Positions 23,310 through 33,997 of a DNA stretch of 64,000 nt are shown piece by piece. Every line of letters starts with the position of its first letter. Positions within the stretch are counted from its first letter, which is position 1. The translations under genes and the position numbers were made by a program. Source of the stretch: Hellea sp. (lineage in GTDB: Bacteria; Pseudomonadota; Alphaproteobacteria; Caulobacterales; Maricaulaceae); the NCBI GenBank assembly GCA_028224375.1, contig JAOIVW010000006.1, positions 62,001 through 126,000 on the forward strand, read 5' to 3'. The notes below the pieces were generated by a model that saw nothing but the letters and a program-made list of their open reading frames with translations, made no database searches and was not told where the DNA came from.

Positions 23310-25637
23310 ATGGCTTCATTTTCCCCCGTCCTAGAAGAGACAATCCACCGCGCGCTGACATTGGCGACGGACCGTAAACATGAGCTTGCCACTTTGGAGC
23401 ATCTCTTGCTGGCCTTGCTTGATGATAAAGACGCGTCAGCGGTCATTACGGCCTGTGATGTCGATGTTGAGCCGCTTCGCACGGATGTTACGCGCTATCT
23501 GAACGAAGACCTTGCCTCACTTGCCGTACAAGACTTTGAAGAAGCCCGGCCAACAGCAGGTTTCCACCGCGTGATTCAGCGCGCCGTGATTCATGTACAA
23601 TCCTCAGGCCGCGAAGAAGTGACAGGCGCGAATGCCCTCGTCGCATTGTTTGCCGAGCGTGAAAGTCATGCCGTTTACTTCCTGCAAGAGCGCGACATGA
23701 CCCGCTATGATGCCGTCAATTACATCAGCCACGGCATCTCTAAAACTGGCGAGTCTAATGTCGCTAAGCCTATTCAAGGGGCTGAAGACACGCCGGGTGA
23801 AGACGCCAAGCAAAAAGACCCGCTCGAAGAATATACTGTCAATTTGAACCAGAAGGCCCGCGAAGGCGATATTGACCCGCTCATCGGGCGCGACGAAGAA
23901 GTCGAGCGCTGTATCATGGTGCTGTCTCGCCGCCGTAAGAATAACCCGCTCCTCGTGGGCGATCCCGGCGTTGGTAAAACAGCGATTGCCGAAGGCATTG
24001 CCCGCCGCATTGTCAATGATGATGTGCCTGATGTCCTCGCGGATGCGACGATTTTCTCTCTCGATATGGGCGCGCTGCTTGCGGGCACACGTTACCGCGG
24101 TGATTTCGAAGAACGCCTTAAGGCGGTCATGAATAAGCTTCAGGAAACGCCTGGCGCAATTTTGTTCATTGATGAAATCCACACCATCATTGGCGCGGGC
24201 GCGACAAGCGGCGGGGCAATGGATGCGTCTAATTTGCTTAAGCCTGCGCTTCAAAGCGGTAAGCTCCGCTGCATGGGCTCTACGACTTATAAAGAGTATC
24301 GTCAGCATTTTGAGAAAGATCGCGCCCTATCTCGCCGTTTCCTCAAAATCGATGTGTCTGAGCCGACGCCCGAAGATGCTGTAAAAATCCTTCAAGGCCT
24401 AAAATCCTATTTTGAAGAATTTCATAAGGTCAAATATACGGCCGCCGCTATTCAAGGCGCGGTAGATTTATCTGTGCGTCATATCACGGACCGCAAGCTG
24501 CCCGATAAAGCCATCGATATTATTGACGAAGCCGGTGCCCGCACCAAACTCGTCGAAGAGAAAAAGCGCAAAAAGAAAATCGATATTAAAGAGATTGAAT
24601 CTGTCGTGGCCAAAATCGCCCGCATCCCGCCAAAGTCTATTTCGCGTGATGACGAAAAAGCGCTCAAGTCTCTGCCTATGGATTTGAAACGCATGGTGTT
24701 TGGTCAAGACAAAGCCATTGAGCAAGTCACCGCAGCGGTCAAGCTCGCCCGCGCAGGTCTGCGCGAGCCAGATAAACCTATTGGGAGCTATCTCTTTGCC
24801 GGTCCGACAGGCGTGGGTAAAACCGAAGTCGCCAAACAGCTGGCTATGACGCAGGGCTTGGAATTGCTTCGCTTTGACATGTCTGAATATATGGAACGCC
24901 ATACGGTGTCTCGCCTCATCGGCGCGCCTCCCGGCTATGTCGGCTATGATCAAGGCGGTCTTTTAACGGACGCCGTGAACCAGAACCCGCATTCTGTCCT
25001 ATTGCTGGACGAAATCGAAAAAGCCCATCCGGATATTTACAATATCCTGCTGCAAGTGATGGATAATGGTTTCCTCACCGACGCCAATGGCCGCAAGGTT
25101 GATTTTCGCAATGTCATTTTGATTATGACGACCAATGCGGGCGCATCAGATGCGGCTAAGGCTGAAATCGGCTTTGGACGCGGCATGAAAGATGATGAGC
25201 AAGAGGCCGCCATTAAGCGCCGCTTCACGCCTGAATTCCGCAACCGCTTAGATGCTGTTGTCTCCTTCGCAGCCCTATCGCCTGATGATATTGCGAAAGT
25301 TGTCGATAAATTTGTTATACAGCTCGAAGCGCAACTTGCCGACCGCAAGATTGAGTTTGAACTGACGAAAGGTGCTAATGTTTGGCTCGCGACTAAAGGC
25401 TATGACAAGCGTTATGGCGCGCGTCCACTGGGCCGCACGATACAAGAATATATCAAGAAGCCGCTCGCAGATGAGATATTATTTGGCAAGCTTAAGCAAG
25501 GCGGCTTGGTAAAAGTCGGCGTGGACCGTAAGAAGGAAAATCTAACCTTCAAAATCGTCCCGCCCGCCAAGCTTAAAATCGAAGGGCGCAAAGGCGGCAA
25601 AGGGCTACCGGCCCCAAAGCCAACGGAAGACGCTTAG
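23310..25637 (+). CDS. clpA: ATP-dependent Clp protease ATP-binding subunit ClpA
   Basis: Two AAA+ domains [13 protein letters not shown] and [14 protein letters not shown]-terminal Clp repeats. Confidence 0.96.
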   Translation: MASFSPVLEETIHRALTLATDRKHELATLEHLLLALLDDKDASAVITACDVDVEPLRTDVTRYLNEDLASLAVQDFEEARPTAGFHRVIQRAVIHVQSSGREEVTGANALVALFAERESHAVYFLQERDMTRYDAVNYISHGISKTGESNVAKPIQGAEDTPGEDAKQKDPLEEYTVNLNQKAREGDIDPLIGRDEEVERCIMVLSRRRKNNPLLVGDPGVGKTAIAEGIARRIVNDDVPDVLADATIFSLDMGALLAGTRYRGDFEERLKAVMNKLQETPGAILFIDEIHTIIGAGATSGGAMDASNLLKPALQSGKLRCMGSTTYKEYRQHFEKDRALSRRFLKIDVSEPTPEDAVKILQGLKSYFEEFHKVKYTAAAIQGAVDLSVRHITDRKLPDKAIDIIDEAGARTKLVEEKKRKKKIDIKEIESVVAKIARIPPKSISRDDEKALKSLPMDLKRMVFGQDKAIEQVTAAVKLARAGLREPDKPIGSYLFAGPTGVGKTEVAKQLAMTQGLELLRFDMSEYMERHTVSRLIGAPPGYVGYDQGGLLTDAVNQNPHSVLLLDEIEKAHPDIYNILLQVMDNGFLTDANGRKVDFRNVILIMTTNAGASDAAKAEIGFGRGMKDDEQEAAIKRRFTPEFRNRLDAVVSFAALSPDDIAKVVDKFVIQLEAQLADRKIEFELTKGANVWLATKGYDKRYGARPLGRTIQEYIKKPLADEILFGKLKQGGLVKVGVDRKKENLTFKIVPPAKLKIEGRKGGKGLPAPKPTEDA

Positions 25638-25650
25638 ATAAAATGTCAAA

Positions 25651-25677
25651 AAGCCCGACTTAGGTTGGGCTTTTTTT
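25651..25677 (+). terminator. Rho-independent terminator of clpA
   Basis: aagcccgac-ttag-gttgggctt followed by T-run. Confidence 0.85.
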
Positions 25678-25691
25678 ATGGGGAGAATACT

Positions 25692-26429
25692 ATGACAGAA
25701 ACACCGCCAGAGGACCCGCAAAAGCCGACCTTGATGGACCGCGGCAAGAAAGCCATGGAAACAGCTGATCGTGCCTCGACGGTTGTTGATACCGCCAATA
25801 CGGCCTTTGGCGCGATAAAATGGATTGCGATTGCGGTTGTGACCGTGACCCTCGCGGGCGGCGCATTTGTCGCCTATAAAGCGGTCTCCGCCCCCGCTAA
25901 AGCTGTCGGGAATGCTGCTGGGGCTGTCACAGAATCTGTCAAAAGCGGTGCGGGTAAAATCAAAGATAGCAGCGCCAATGTCATGAACCGCTTGGACATT
26001 CCCAGCACTGATCAAACAGCCCTAAACGCGGCGTCCGAGGCCGCTTTCACAGCGCTGACGACAATGGCCGAGACTGAGCCTGAAGGCGTGAAGGACCGTA
26101 TTTACCGCCGCACCAATTTTGGCGGTCATGAAAACCGGGTTTGCAAACTCACTGTCAAAACAGGCACCGTCTCCATACCCGTGACGCTCGCAGCGGATAA
26201 TGATGATCACGCAACAGCCAAAGCCTTGGGGTCAAAAGATAATCGTCTCATTCGTATAGTCCTGACAGCAGGCGATGACGATATCGCTTTGCGCGCGGAG
26301 TGGGATGAGGACGCCAAAAACTGGGTTATGCGATGGAAAGGTACGACTATTAAAAAAGAAGTTGGTGATGCAGTTGCAGGACAACGTATTATGGATGTCC
26401 TGAAAGCGGCTGCAACGGGCTGCAAATAA
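25692..26429 (+). CDS. Hypothetical membrane-anchored protein
   Basis: One N-terminal TM segment (WIAIAVVTVTLAGGAFVAYKAV); start at MTETPPEDP since the ORF-track start lies in the clpA terminator. Confidence 0.7.
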   Translation: MTETPPEDPQKPTLMDRGKKAMETADRASTVVDTANTAFGAIKWIAIAVVTVTLAGGAFVAYKAVSAPAKAVGNAAGAVTESVKSGAGKIKDSSANVMNRLDIPSTDQTALNAASEAAFTALTTMAETEPEGVKDRIYRRTNFGGHENRVCKLTVKTGTVSIPVTLAADNDDHATAKALGSKDNRLIRIVLTAGDDDIALRAEWDEDAKNWVMRWKGTTIKKEVGDAVAGQRIMDVLKAAATGCK

Positions 26430-26434
26430 AGGCC

Positions 26435-27181
26435 TTAGAGCATTTCATAAACGAGATTGACCGTCACGCTGATCGTGAGCTCACCCCCACTGACAGGCGT
26501 AGAAACACCGCCGCCTTCACCGCCACCACCGCCGGTAACTACAATTTCATCATAGCTTTGGTTGTTGGGAAAATAACCGTTATTATTGACATTTATGCTT
26601 TGCAAAGGGCCTAATGTGACACCTGCGCTTCGCGCTATAAGTTGTGCTCTAGCACGTGCTTTCCCAATTGCCTCTTCCAAGGCTTTAGCCTGAATAGCGT
26701 CAGGGTCACTTAAAGAAAATTTTACATTCTGAATATTATTTGAGCCTGCTTGCACAAGCGCATCGATAATGGGCGTCACTTTCGTCAAATCCTGCGTTGT
26801 AACAGTAACGAGGTTATTGGCCGTATAACCGACAATACGCGGCTTTTTTCGGCTCTCATAATCATATCTGGGCGACAAAGATAATTGCGAGGTTCTTATA
26901 TCGCTTGAGGGAATATTCGCGCGGGTCAAAGCGTCAAATACCGCCGTCATTTTCACCGCATTTTCAGAGGCTGTTTCAGAGGCATTCTTACCCTCAGTGA
27001 CGACACCCGCAGAAACGGTCGCCTTGTCAGGGGCCGCTTTAATCTGTGCACTGGCTGTAACGGGTAAAAGCCGTTTTGGCGCTACGGTTTCATGGCCAGT
27101 ATTGACGGTATGAGCTGTAGCCACTGAGCTTAGGAATAAGCTCGCCCCAACAATTAAAGTCGATAATCGTCTTTTCTTCAT
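26435..27181 (-). CDS. SIMPL (DUF541) domain periplasmic protein
   Basis: Signal peptide; VTASAQIKAAPDKATVSAGVVTEGKNASEA-like, SLSPRYDYESRKKPRIVGYTANNLVTVTTQDL. Confidence 0.85.
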   Translation of the reverse strand: MKKRRLSTLIVGASLFLSSVATAHTVNTGHETVAPKRLLPVTASAQIKAAPDKATVSAGVVTEGKNASETASENAVKMTAVFDALTRANIPSSDIRTSQLSLSPRYDYESRKKPRIVGYTANNLVTVTTQDLTKVTPIIDALVQAGSNNIQNVKFSLSDPDAIQAKALEEAIGKARARAQLIARSAGVTLGPLQSINVNNNGYFPNNQSYDEIVVTGGGGGEGGGVSTPVSGGELTISVTVNLVYEML

Positions 27182-27368
27182 AATAATTCTCCCTCAGATA
27201 TTATTTTGCATAGCACACCCACTACCTATTCGCCATTAAGCTTAACAGTAAATCACCACGGCCATTGCCTTTATGAATGTGTTTGTTGCATTGATGGTAT
27301 TATTCTCGCGGCGGCAAAGAATTGCAAATAATCGCCTTCTCCTCTAAGAAAGTGCAAGGAGAACCTCA

Positions 27369-28541
27369 ATGTTTCAAGATATTAGTAGATCGATTGAAGC
27401 CTGTGCCGCGCATTATGGGGCGGATGCTGAGGCGGTAAAAACCTATTTAATTGAAGGGCAAGCTAAAGCTTTGGCGCTCCCAAATCGCGGTCCGCTTAAA
27501 TTTGAAGCCAATGGTGACATCCACACTGATATCCTAAGCGCCTATTCCGAATATGGGTTTTATATTTTTGAAGGCGTTTTATCAGGCGATGAACTCGCAG
27601 ATATAAGAGCTGACCTGCAAGAGATGCGGGAGAATTTCCCGAGCTATATGGGCGCGGAAACAGATAAACATGGCCGCCCTGCACTCGGCGCTGATAATAA
27701 AGCCATGACTCTTCAATGGGCGAGACCTTTATCAGATCCGCTTGGAGGTACGCAAATTTCAAATGGTCGGCACCAAGTTAAACTCTTTGAACCTAAGGCG
27801 GCCAATGACGCGCCGCCCGCTGTCCCAGTCTATCTAAGCGGTTCGCTGCAATTTTCTCCCGCTTGCCTACGTGCTTACGCGCATCCTGGCCTGCTTAAGC
27901 TGGCAGAGACGATTAACGGTCCGGATTTCGTACCCTTCACAGAAGGTCTTTTCATCAAAGATGCGGGGCTCGGCGCAGCCGTTTCATGGCACCAGGATGG
28001 CGACACACATTGGGATAACCCTGACTTTGACGAAAACATTCACGGCTTTAATTTTATGGGACAAATCTATGGCAGCACCGCGGTAAATGGCGTCTGGGTG
28101 GTCCCGGGCAGTCATAAAATGACACGCGCTAATATCGTCAAAATGGTTGAAGACGCCGGAAGTGAGCGCCTGCCAGATGCGGTGCCCATCATCTGTAACC
28201 CTGGCGATGTCGTCATTAATAATCGCCAAATCGTGCATGGTTCATTTGCAAATACAGGCTTTGAGACCCGTATCACCGCCAATTTCGGGTTTCATAAGAG
28301 GTCTTCAGTTCTGAACGTGAAAGGCGCAGGTATTCATGCCGATGCGGTCACTATGGACGCTGATTATATTGATACGCGTTCACGTCTCATTGGCCTTGCT
28401 ATTGATGCCAGGCGGCAGCGCTTTCCTGATGAAACGCCATATAATTACGCCCCATTTGCTAAGCGCAAAGATGAATTTAAATGGAGCGAAACGGCGCAAG
28501 CTGAGCTTAAAGACTATAATCTGATGGATCTAAGCATCTAA
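27369..28541 (+). CDS. Phytanoyl-CoA dioxygenase family protein
   Basis: SWHQDGDTHWDNPD iron-ligand-like motif, NGVWVVPGSHK, IVHGSFANTGFETRITANFGFHKR. Confidence 0.8.
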   Translation: MFQDISRSIEACAAHYGADAEAVKTYLIEGQAKALALPNRGPLKFEANGDIHTDILSAYSEYGFYIFEGVLSGDELADIRADLQEMRENFPSYMGAETDKHGRPALGADNKAMTLQWARPLSDPLGGTQISNGRHQVKLFEPKAANDAPPAVPVYLSGSLQFSPACLRAYAHPGLLKLAETINGPDFVPFTEGLFIKDAGLGAAVSWHQDGDTHWDNPDFDENIHGFNFMGQIYGSTAVNGVWVVPGSHKMTRANIVKMVEDAGSERLPDAVPIICNPGDVVINNRQIVHGSFANTGFETRITANFGFHKRSSVLNVKGAGIHADAVTMDADYIDTRSRLIGLAIDARRQRFPDETPYNYAPFAKRKDEFKWSETAQAELKDYNLMDLSI

Positions 28542-28621
28542 TCTATCCCAAAACTCATTCAGACGGTATTCACGCATGATTTCTTATGTTGAACACAGAT
28601 AATGTGAAGGAATCTTTTATG

Positions 28622-29074
28622 ATGCGCCCTATTTATGCTCTCTCCCTATCCGCAATCTATTGTGCCTCATTGGCCGCTTGTACAACCGTGCCAAAGGCCG
28701 ACACCTTGACGGCAGGCATTCCTGCAAATACGGCATCCAAGCCAGCTAATGGACAATTAAGAAGTGAGTCTGACCCTGTTTGTCAAAGGTTTTACACCAA
28801 TGCTAAAACTTATATAGCTCAAGCGAAAAAACCTAGTCCCGGCGGACAATTTATGAAAAGGGTTGCCATAGGTACTGTGGCCGGAGTTGCAGCGTCGAAC
28901 ATAGGTTCAACCGGAAGCCAGGTTGGGACGATAGCGGCACGACGCGCTACAAGCACGGCGGTCTCTCAAGGCAGCAATATCGCACTTGATGGGATAAAGA
29001 TAGATTCAGGCGCCAGCAAACAACTTGAAGCGACAGCGGCAGAACTGGCGTGCCCCGTTACCTTCACAATTTAA
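28622..29074 (+). CDS. Putative lipoprotein
   Basis: MRPIYALSLSAIYCASLAACTTVPKAD lipobox; Gly/Ala-rich segment. Confidence 0.65.
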   Translation: MRPIYALSLSAIYCASLAACTTVPKADTLTAGIPANTASKPANGQLRSESDPVCQRFYTNAKTYIAQAKKPSPGGQFMKRVAIGTVAGVAASNIGSTGSQVGTIAARRATSTAVSQGSNIALDGIKIDSGASKQLEATAAELACPVTFTI

Positions 29075-29079
29075 GCCCT

Positions 29080-30258
29080 TTAGCTTCTGTTTCGGCCATG
29101 CTTGTCATGGCTGGACACCCATTCATCCGAGATCACGGCTGAGGCGAGTGAAATCTCGCCCGCCAAAACTGAGCCAGCAATTATTTCAATGAGCTTTTCG
29201 ACTTTGCCTGTGCCAAAGCAATCCATAATTTCCAGTGCTTCGCGCTGTGTCGCAAGGCCCGTCCCTCCGCCATAGGTTGCCACAATAAGTGACGGCAAAG
29301 TGAGTGACCAATAGAGGTCATTATTTTCAAGTAGCTCGACATAGGTAATACCTGTAACCGCTTCGGCGACATTGGCTTCGTCTTGCCCTGTCGCGATAAA
29401 TATCGACGCCACGCCATTGGCAGGGTGTACGCAATTATTGCTTGAGCCTACAAGCAGCGCCCCTGTCGTGGAAACTTGCCGCGCGCGATACATGTCCCGC
29501 GTATCCGCCCGTGTCATTTGCTTGACCAGATCATGCGGCAAGACCGCTTCGGCGATGACCCGCGCGCCGCGAGAATGCAGGCTGTTAATCGCAGAGTGTT
29601 TCTTCTCGGTCTCAATAGAGCCTGAGAGCGTAAAGCGCATCTTATGCGGATAGACTTGCTCTATCCATTTACAGGCCGCTTGTGTGGCCTTGCCGCACAT
29701 ATTCTGCCCCGCCGCATCGCCCGTTGTGTAGTTAAAGCGCGTGTACCACATCTTGGCTACGCCATATTGTTCGATGTGCGAGAGCTTACCAACAGAGGTG
29801 GTCGACTCAGCGACCTCTTTGACTTTCTCGAAATTCGCCGTCAGCCAATCGCGAAAATCACGCGCGGCGCGGGCATCGTCAAAATGAAAGACGGGGGCGC
29901 GCTGCATATAACGCTCAACGATGGTCGTTTTCACCCCGCCCGCCGCCGTCAAAAGCCGCATACCGCGTGAATAGCTCGCAACCAATGTGCCCTCGGTCGT
30001 CGCCATAGGTACATAGAAATGTCCCTGTGCATGTTCGCCGTTCACTTTAAGCGGCCCCGCGAGCCCTAGAGGAATTTGCGTCACCCCAATGGGATTCTCA
30101 ACATTGCCAGAGAGTGTCGCCGGATCAATCGACATATGAGACGTATGGGTCATCGAAGCCCCCGTCTCGCGCTCAATGAAATCCTGCCGCTCTTTGATAA
30201 TCTCAGGCTGAAAATTACTTCCCGCAATACGCGGAATGGATTTGGGTGGGTTGGTCAT
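29080..30258 (-). CDS. Hydroxymethylglutaryl-CoA reductase (HMGR family, class-I-like)
   Basis: ENPIGVTQIPLGLAGPL, VPMATTEGTLVASYSRG, GDAAGQNM, ATGQDEANVAEA, GGGTGLATQ, C-terminal SSHDKHGRNRS; start at MTNPPKSIPRIAG. Confidence 0.85.
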   Translation of the reverse strand: MTNPPKSIPRIAGSNFQPEIIKERQDFIERETGASMTHTSHMSIDPATLSGNVENPIGVTQIPLGLAGPLKVNGEHAQGHFYVPMATTEGTLVASYSRGMRLLTAAGGVKTTIVERYMQRAPVFHFDDARAARDFRDWLTANFEKVKEVAESTTSVGKLSHIEQYGVAKMWYTRFNYTTGDAAGQNMCGKATQAACKWIEQVYPHKMRFTLSGSIETEKKHSAINSLHSRGARVIAEAVLPHDLVKQMTRADTRDMYRARQVSTTGALLVGSSNNCVHPANGVASIFIATGQDEANVAEAVTGITYVELLENNDLYWSLTLPSLIVATYGGGTGLATQREALEIMDCFGTGKVEKLIEIIAGSVLAGEISLASAVISDEWVSSHDKHGRNRS

Positions 30259-30350
30259 AGTTTTGCTTAGACAGCTAAATAGTGTAGAGCAAGCTGTAAG
30301 AAAATAAGCCGATACAAACTCCATAAAGTAAAACCAAAAGATAAAATCGT

Positions 30351-30833
30351 ATGAGAACTACTTCGAATGAGCACGCTTTGTTGATTGATTTTCGCGATTT
30401 CATTGCAAAAAATTGGGAATTCATCACTGCCCTAGACGCGCAAGACGAAAGTGACGCATTATTAATTGACTGGTTGCAAGCCAATTGGGAAATCATTGTC
30501 GAACAACAATTAAAAAATCCGAAAATCATATTCGAATTTTATGGTGATGGAGCCGATAATGGGAGAAGCTCTCGGATCCAACAAAGTGAAGCCATTCCTA
30601 CCCATGAAGTTGTTTGCCTGCCTAAAAACGGAACTGGCATTTTTGACTACCTTAACAAGGTTGAGCATAACGTTGATACTAATGCGCTTGTTTTTGATAG
30701 ATTTGTAACTATGCGCTCCGATGGTTGGTACTATGAAGAACCACCTTTTGATAAGGGTCTTTGTTATGCTAATAACAAAGAGGTAATCGTCAACTTAGAC
30801 GAAATAAAATTTCAGCTTGCACCTCACTGTTAA
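30351..30833 (+). CDS. Hypothetical protein
   Basis: Single 160-aa ORF in an otherwise open interval; no recognised family. Confidence 0.5.
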   Translation: MRTTSNEHALLIDFRDFIAKNWEFITALDAQDESDALLIDWLQANWEIIVEQQLKNPKIIFEFYGDGADNGRSSRIQQSEAIPTHEVVCLPKNGTGIFDYLNKVEHNVDTNALVFDRFVTMRSDGWYYEEPPFDKGLCYANNKEVIVNLDEIKFQLAPHC

Positions 30834-31018
30834 GTAGCAGCTAAATCGCCCACAAAAACCCCTTGCGCCCTGCCCTTTTCCCTTTATAAGCCGCCCATCA
30901 CGGATGCGGTCTGTGGGTTTCTTGTCGGCATGGGGTCGGCATCGCCTGACAGAGCCATCGTTTTGCCCCGGCCTTCACCGGGAATAAGCGCCGCCTCCAT
31001 TACATGAAGGAAGACACT

Positions 31019-31372
31019 ATGTCTCTCTACGAGCACGTGGTTATATCACGTCCGGACATCTCTACGGCGCAAGTCGAAGAATTCGTCCAAAACCTCGCTA
31101 CAAAAATCGAAAATATGGGCGGTTCCGTTGAAGGCGCCGAATATTGGGGTCTGCGTAACTTGGCGTATCGCATGAACAAAAACCGCAAAGCGCATTACAG
31201 CCTTTTGAAAGTCAATGCATTGCCTGACACTATCCACGAGATTGAGCGTCAGCACCGCATTAACGAAGACATTCTGCGTTACATGTCCATCCGCGTTGAT
31301 GAGTTCTCTGAAGACCCATCACCCATCTTAAAGAAACGCGAAGAGCGCAAGCGCCGCGAAGATAGAAAGTAG
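31019..31372 (+). CDS. rpsF: 30S ribosomal protein S6
   Basis: [44 protein letters not shown]. Confidence 0.96.
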   Translation: MSLYEHVVISRPDISTAQVEEFVQNLATKIENMGGSVEGAEYWGLRNLAYRMNKNRKAHYSLLKVNALPDTIHEIERQHRINEDILRYMSIRVDEFSEDPSPILKKREERKRREDRK

Positions 31373-31376
31373 GATC

Positions 31377-31640
31377 ATGGCTAGAAAAGATGCAATCAAA
31401 ATTGAAAACCTGCCAAGCCGGACAAGTTTTCGTCGCCGCCGTAAGGTCTGTCCATTCTCAGGTGATAACGGCCTAACAATCGATTATAAAGACCCGAAAA
31501 TGTTGCAGCGCTATATGTCTGAAAAAGGCAAAATCGCGCCGTCACGTATCACGGCTGTCTCTCATAAAAAGCAACGCGAATTGGCAAAAGCTATCAAACG
31601 CGCACGCTTTCTGGGCCTTCTGCCCTATGAAGTGAAGTAG
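31377..31640 (+). CDS. rpsR: 30S ribosomal protein S18
   Basis: [47 protein letters not shown]. Confidence 0.97.
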   Translation: MARKDAIKIENLPSRTSFRRRRKVCPFSGDNGLTIDYKDPKMLQRYMSEKGKIAPSRITAVSHKKQRELAKAIKRARFLGLLPYEVK

Positions 31641-31650
31641 GAGCGTCACC

Positions 31651-32286
31651 ATGGACATCATTTTATTGGAACGCATTGAGAAGCTCGGCGCGATGGGCGA
31701 CGTTGTTAACGTCAAACCCGGATTTGCCCGCAACTTCCTCCTGCCGCAAGAAAAAGCGCTTCGCGCAACGAAAGCCAATTTGGCCCGTTTCGAAGCTGAG
31801 CGTGAATATCTTGAAGCGCGTAATGCTGAGAACCGCGAAAAAGCGGCCGACTCAGGCAAAGCCGTTGACGGCGCTAAAGTCATCGTTATCCGCAATGCCG
31901 GCGATACAGGACAGCTTTACGGCTCAGTCTCTGCTCGCGACGTGGCTGAGATGCTTGCCGACAAAGACGTTAAGCGCAACATGGTCATTCTTGAAACGCC
32001 TATCAAAGCGTTGGGTCTGCATGAGGTCAAAGTTCGCCTTCACCCTGAAGTCACTGTGACAGTCACCGTCAACGTGGCCCGTACGGAAGATGAAGCAGCT
32101 CGCCAAGAAAAAGGCGAAGACGTTATCGCAACACAGCAAGCTGAAGAACGTGCTGACGATCAAGAAGCCAATGCAGAACGCGCAGCCAATGCCGTCTCTA
32201 TGTTCGAAGGCGACGCGCCAGACGAGTTTGTAGCGCCAGAAGAAGGCGCTGAGGAAGCTCCCGCAGCCAAGGCTGAAGAAGAGTAA
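31651..32286 (+). CDS. rplI: 50S ribosomal protein L9
   Basis: [36 protein letters not shown]. Confidence 0.97.
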   Translation: MDIILLERIEKLGAMGDVVNVKPGFARNFLLPQEKALRATKANLARFEAEREYLEARNAENREKAADSGKAVDGAKVIVIRNAGDTGQLYGSVSARDVAEMLADKDVKRNMVILETPIKALGLHEVKVRLHPEVTVTVTVNVARTEDEAARQEKGEDVIATQQAEERADDQEANAERAANAVSMFEGDAPDEFVAPEEGAEEAPAAKAEEE

Positions 32287-32310
32287 GCTCTCGCTTATAA
32301 CAATTTAAAA

Positions 32311-32336
32311 AGCCCCGTTTACACGGGGCTTTTTTT
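32311..32336 (+). terminator. Rho-independent terminator of rpsF-rpsR-rplI
   Basis: agccccgt-ttac-acggggct + T7. Confidence 0.9.
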
Positions 32337-32359
32337 GTGGGCGCCAAACAAACAACATC

Positions 32360-32487
32360 GTCATTCCGACGTGGCGCGACGCGACACCCAGAACCCATGC
32401 CTAAATATCTCGCCTATCGAAATACTTCACATAGGCGCGATATCTAGGCATGGGTACCGTCAATGCTTCGCATTGTGTCGGTATGAC
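32360..32487. repeat. Large imperfect extragenic palindrome
   Basis: 25-bp arms acccatgcctaaatatctcgcctat (32393-32417) / ataggcgcgatatctaggcatgggt (32431-32455), 2 mismatches, nested in outer arms gtcattccgac (32360-32370) / gtcggtatgac (32477-32487). Confidence 0.85.
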
Positions 32488-32507
32488 AGAACTTTTAAAT
32501 TTTATGA

Positions 32508-33737
32508 CTACTCAGCCGCCTGCAGCTTACTCGCCATGCCCGCCATTAATGCGCCTTGATTATCTTTCAAATCAGCAAAGGCTTTGAGGATGGTGTTGAT
32601 GTCCTTTTCCGTGTGGGCCGCAGAGAGGCTGATGCGCAGAAGGCTTGAGCTTTGCGGCGTTCCGGGCGGTACAGCGAGGTTCACGTAAACGCCGTTTTCA
32701 ATCAGCCAATTCCATTCCATCGCGGCGACAGCTTCATTCGGACGGCGCACGGCGATTACGGGGCTAGCATCTGCGCAGAGATCATATTGCATCTCGGCTA
32801 GGCCTTGATGCAACTGCTTGGCGCGAGCCATTAAATTGTCGCGCAACGCTCCGCCCGTCTTGATTTTTTCAACGGCGGCTCTGGCGGCGGAGACATTTGA
32901 TGGTGTCGGCGAGGCTGTGAACATATAGGGCCGCATGACTTTGCGCGTGATTTCAAATTCAGGATGTTTGGAGGCGCAAAAGCCGCCAATCGAGGCCAGA
33001 GATTTAGAGAATGTGCTTGAGAGAAAATCGACTTTATCCAACACGCCTTGGGCTTCAGCAATGCCGCAACCTGTGGGGCCGAAGACGCCGTAACTATGAG
33101 CTTCGTCGATATAGAGATAGCCGCCATGGCGATGGGTCACATCCAGAAATTCGTCAATCGGCGCGATATCCCCGAACATGGAATACATGCCTTCAATGAC
33201 AACAAGCGCATGGCCGCCTTCAATTTCGCCTTGGCGCTTCAGGCGCTTATCCAAGTCTTCAGGGTTGTTGTGGCGGAAGCGAATAGTTGAGGCTCCTGTC
33301 AGGCGCGTGCCGTCAATAATACAGGCATGAGCATCCGCATCCATAAAGATGATATCATTATCACCCGCCAAGCCTGAGATGGCGGCCAAGTTTGTCTGAT
33401 AGCCGGTTGAAAAGACAATACAGCTGGGCATGCCCAAATGCTCTGCAATAGCTTTCTCTAAATCCACATGTTCGGTATAAGTGCCGTTGGCGATACGCGA
33501 ACCCGTTGTGCCTGTACCGTGGTCATCAATAGCTTTCTTCGCCGCCGCAACGCAATCCTCATCAAAGGTGAGGCCAAGATAATTATTCGTGCCGGCTAGT
33601 AGAATTTCGCGGTTGCCGATACGTCCTCTCGTTGCGTCGATAATATCGTCAAACTCCACACCGAGCGCGTCCTTGCCGATTTTCATCATCATATCGACGC
33701 GGGTTTGAAGAGGGGCGTATTTATCAAAGAGTGACAT
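32508..33737 (-). CDS. spt: Serine palmitoyltransferase (alpha-oxoamine synthase family)
   Basis: NNYLGLTFDE, GTGTTGSRIANGTYTEHVDLEKAIAEHLG, YIDEAHSYGVFGPTG, FSKSLASIGGF; next to ACP and acyl-AMP ligase; start at MSLFDKYAPLQ. Confidence 0.88.
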   Translation of the reverse strand: MSLFDKYAPLQTRVDMMMKIGKDALGVEFDDIIDATRGRIGNREILLAGTNNYLGLTFDEDCVAAAKKAIDDHGTGTTGSRIANGTYTEHVDLEKAIAEHLGMPSCIVFSTGYQTNLAAISGLAGDNDIIFMDADAHACIIDGTRLTGASTIRFRHNNPEDLDKRLKRQGEIEGGHALVVIEGMYSMFGDIAPIDEFLDVTHRHGGYLYIDEAHSYGVFGPTGCGIAEAQGVLDKVDFLSSTFSKSLASIGGFCASKHPEFEITRKVMRPYMFTASPTPSNVSAARAAVEKIKTGGALRDNLMARAKQLHQGLAEMQYDLCADASPVIAVRRPNEAVAAMEWNWLIENGVYVNLAVPPGTPQSSSLLRISLSAAHTEKDINTILKAFADLKDNQGALMAGMASKLQAAE

Positions 33738-33744
33738 GGTTAGC

Positions 33745-33996
33745 CTATTCGCTTGTAAGTTCTTTAATCGCTGTGGCCAGCTCACCCACAGTTTTTATAT
33801 CTGAAACCATCTCCATCGGGATTGAGATATCATAGTGGTCTTCAAGACCCATGACGAGGTCAAAGACAGCGACAGAATCGACCTCAAGGTCAGACATGAT
33901 TCCGCTGCTCATCTTAATGGGGTGGTTCTTTGGATTATAGGGTTTTAGAAGCTCGCAAATCTTATCATAGATTTCCTCGCGTGTAGGCTCAGACAT
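33745..33996 (-). CDS. Acyl carrier protein of the sphingolipid cluster
   Basis: DLEVDSVAVFDLVMGLEDHYDISIPMEMVSDIKTVGELA, DS phosphopantetheine site. Confidence 0.9.
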   Translation of the reverse strand: MSEPTREEIYDKICELLKPYNPKNHPIKMSSGIMSDLEVDSVAVFDLVMGLEDHYDISIPMEMVSDIKTVGELATAIKELTSE

Positions 33997-33997
33997 A

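Noticed and set aside
22886-23482. 198-aa antisense ORF across clpS and the clpA start
   Set aside because: Overlaps two confident genes on the other strand and has no family signature
23604-24308. 234-aa antisense ORF opposite clpA
   Set aside because: Shadow ORF from codon bias; the sense strand encodes unambiguous ClpA AAA+ motifs
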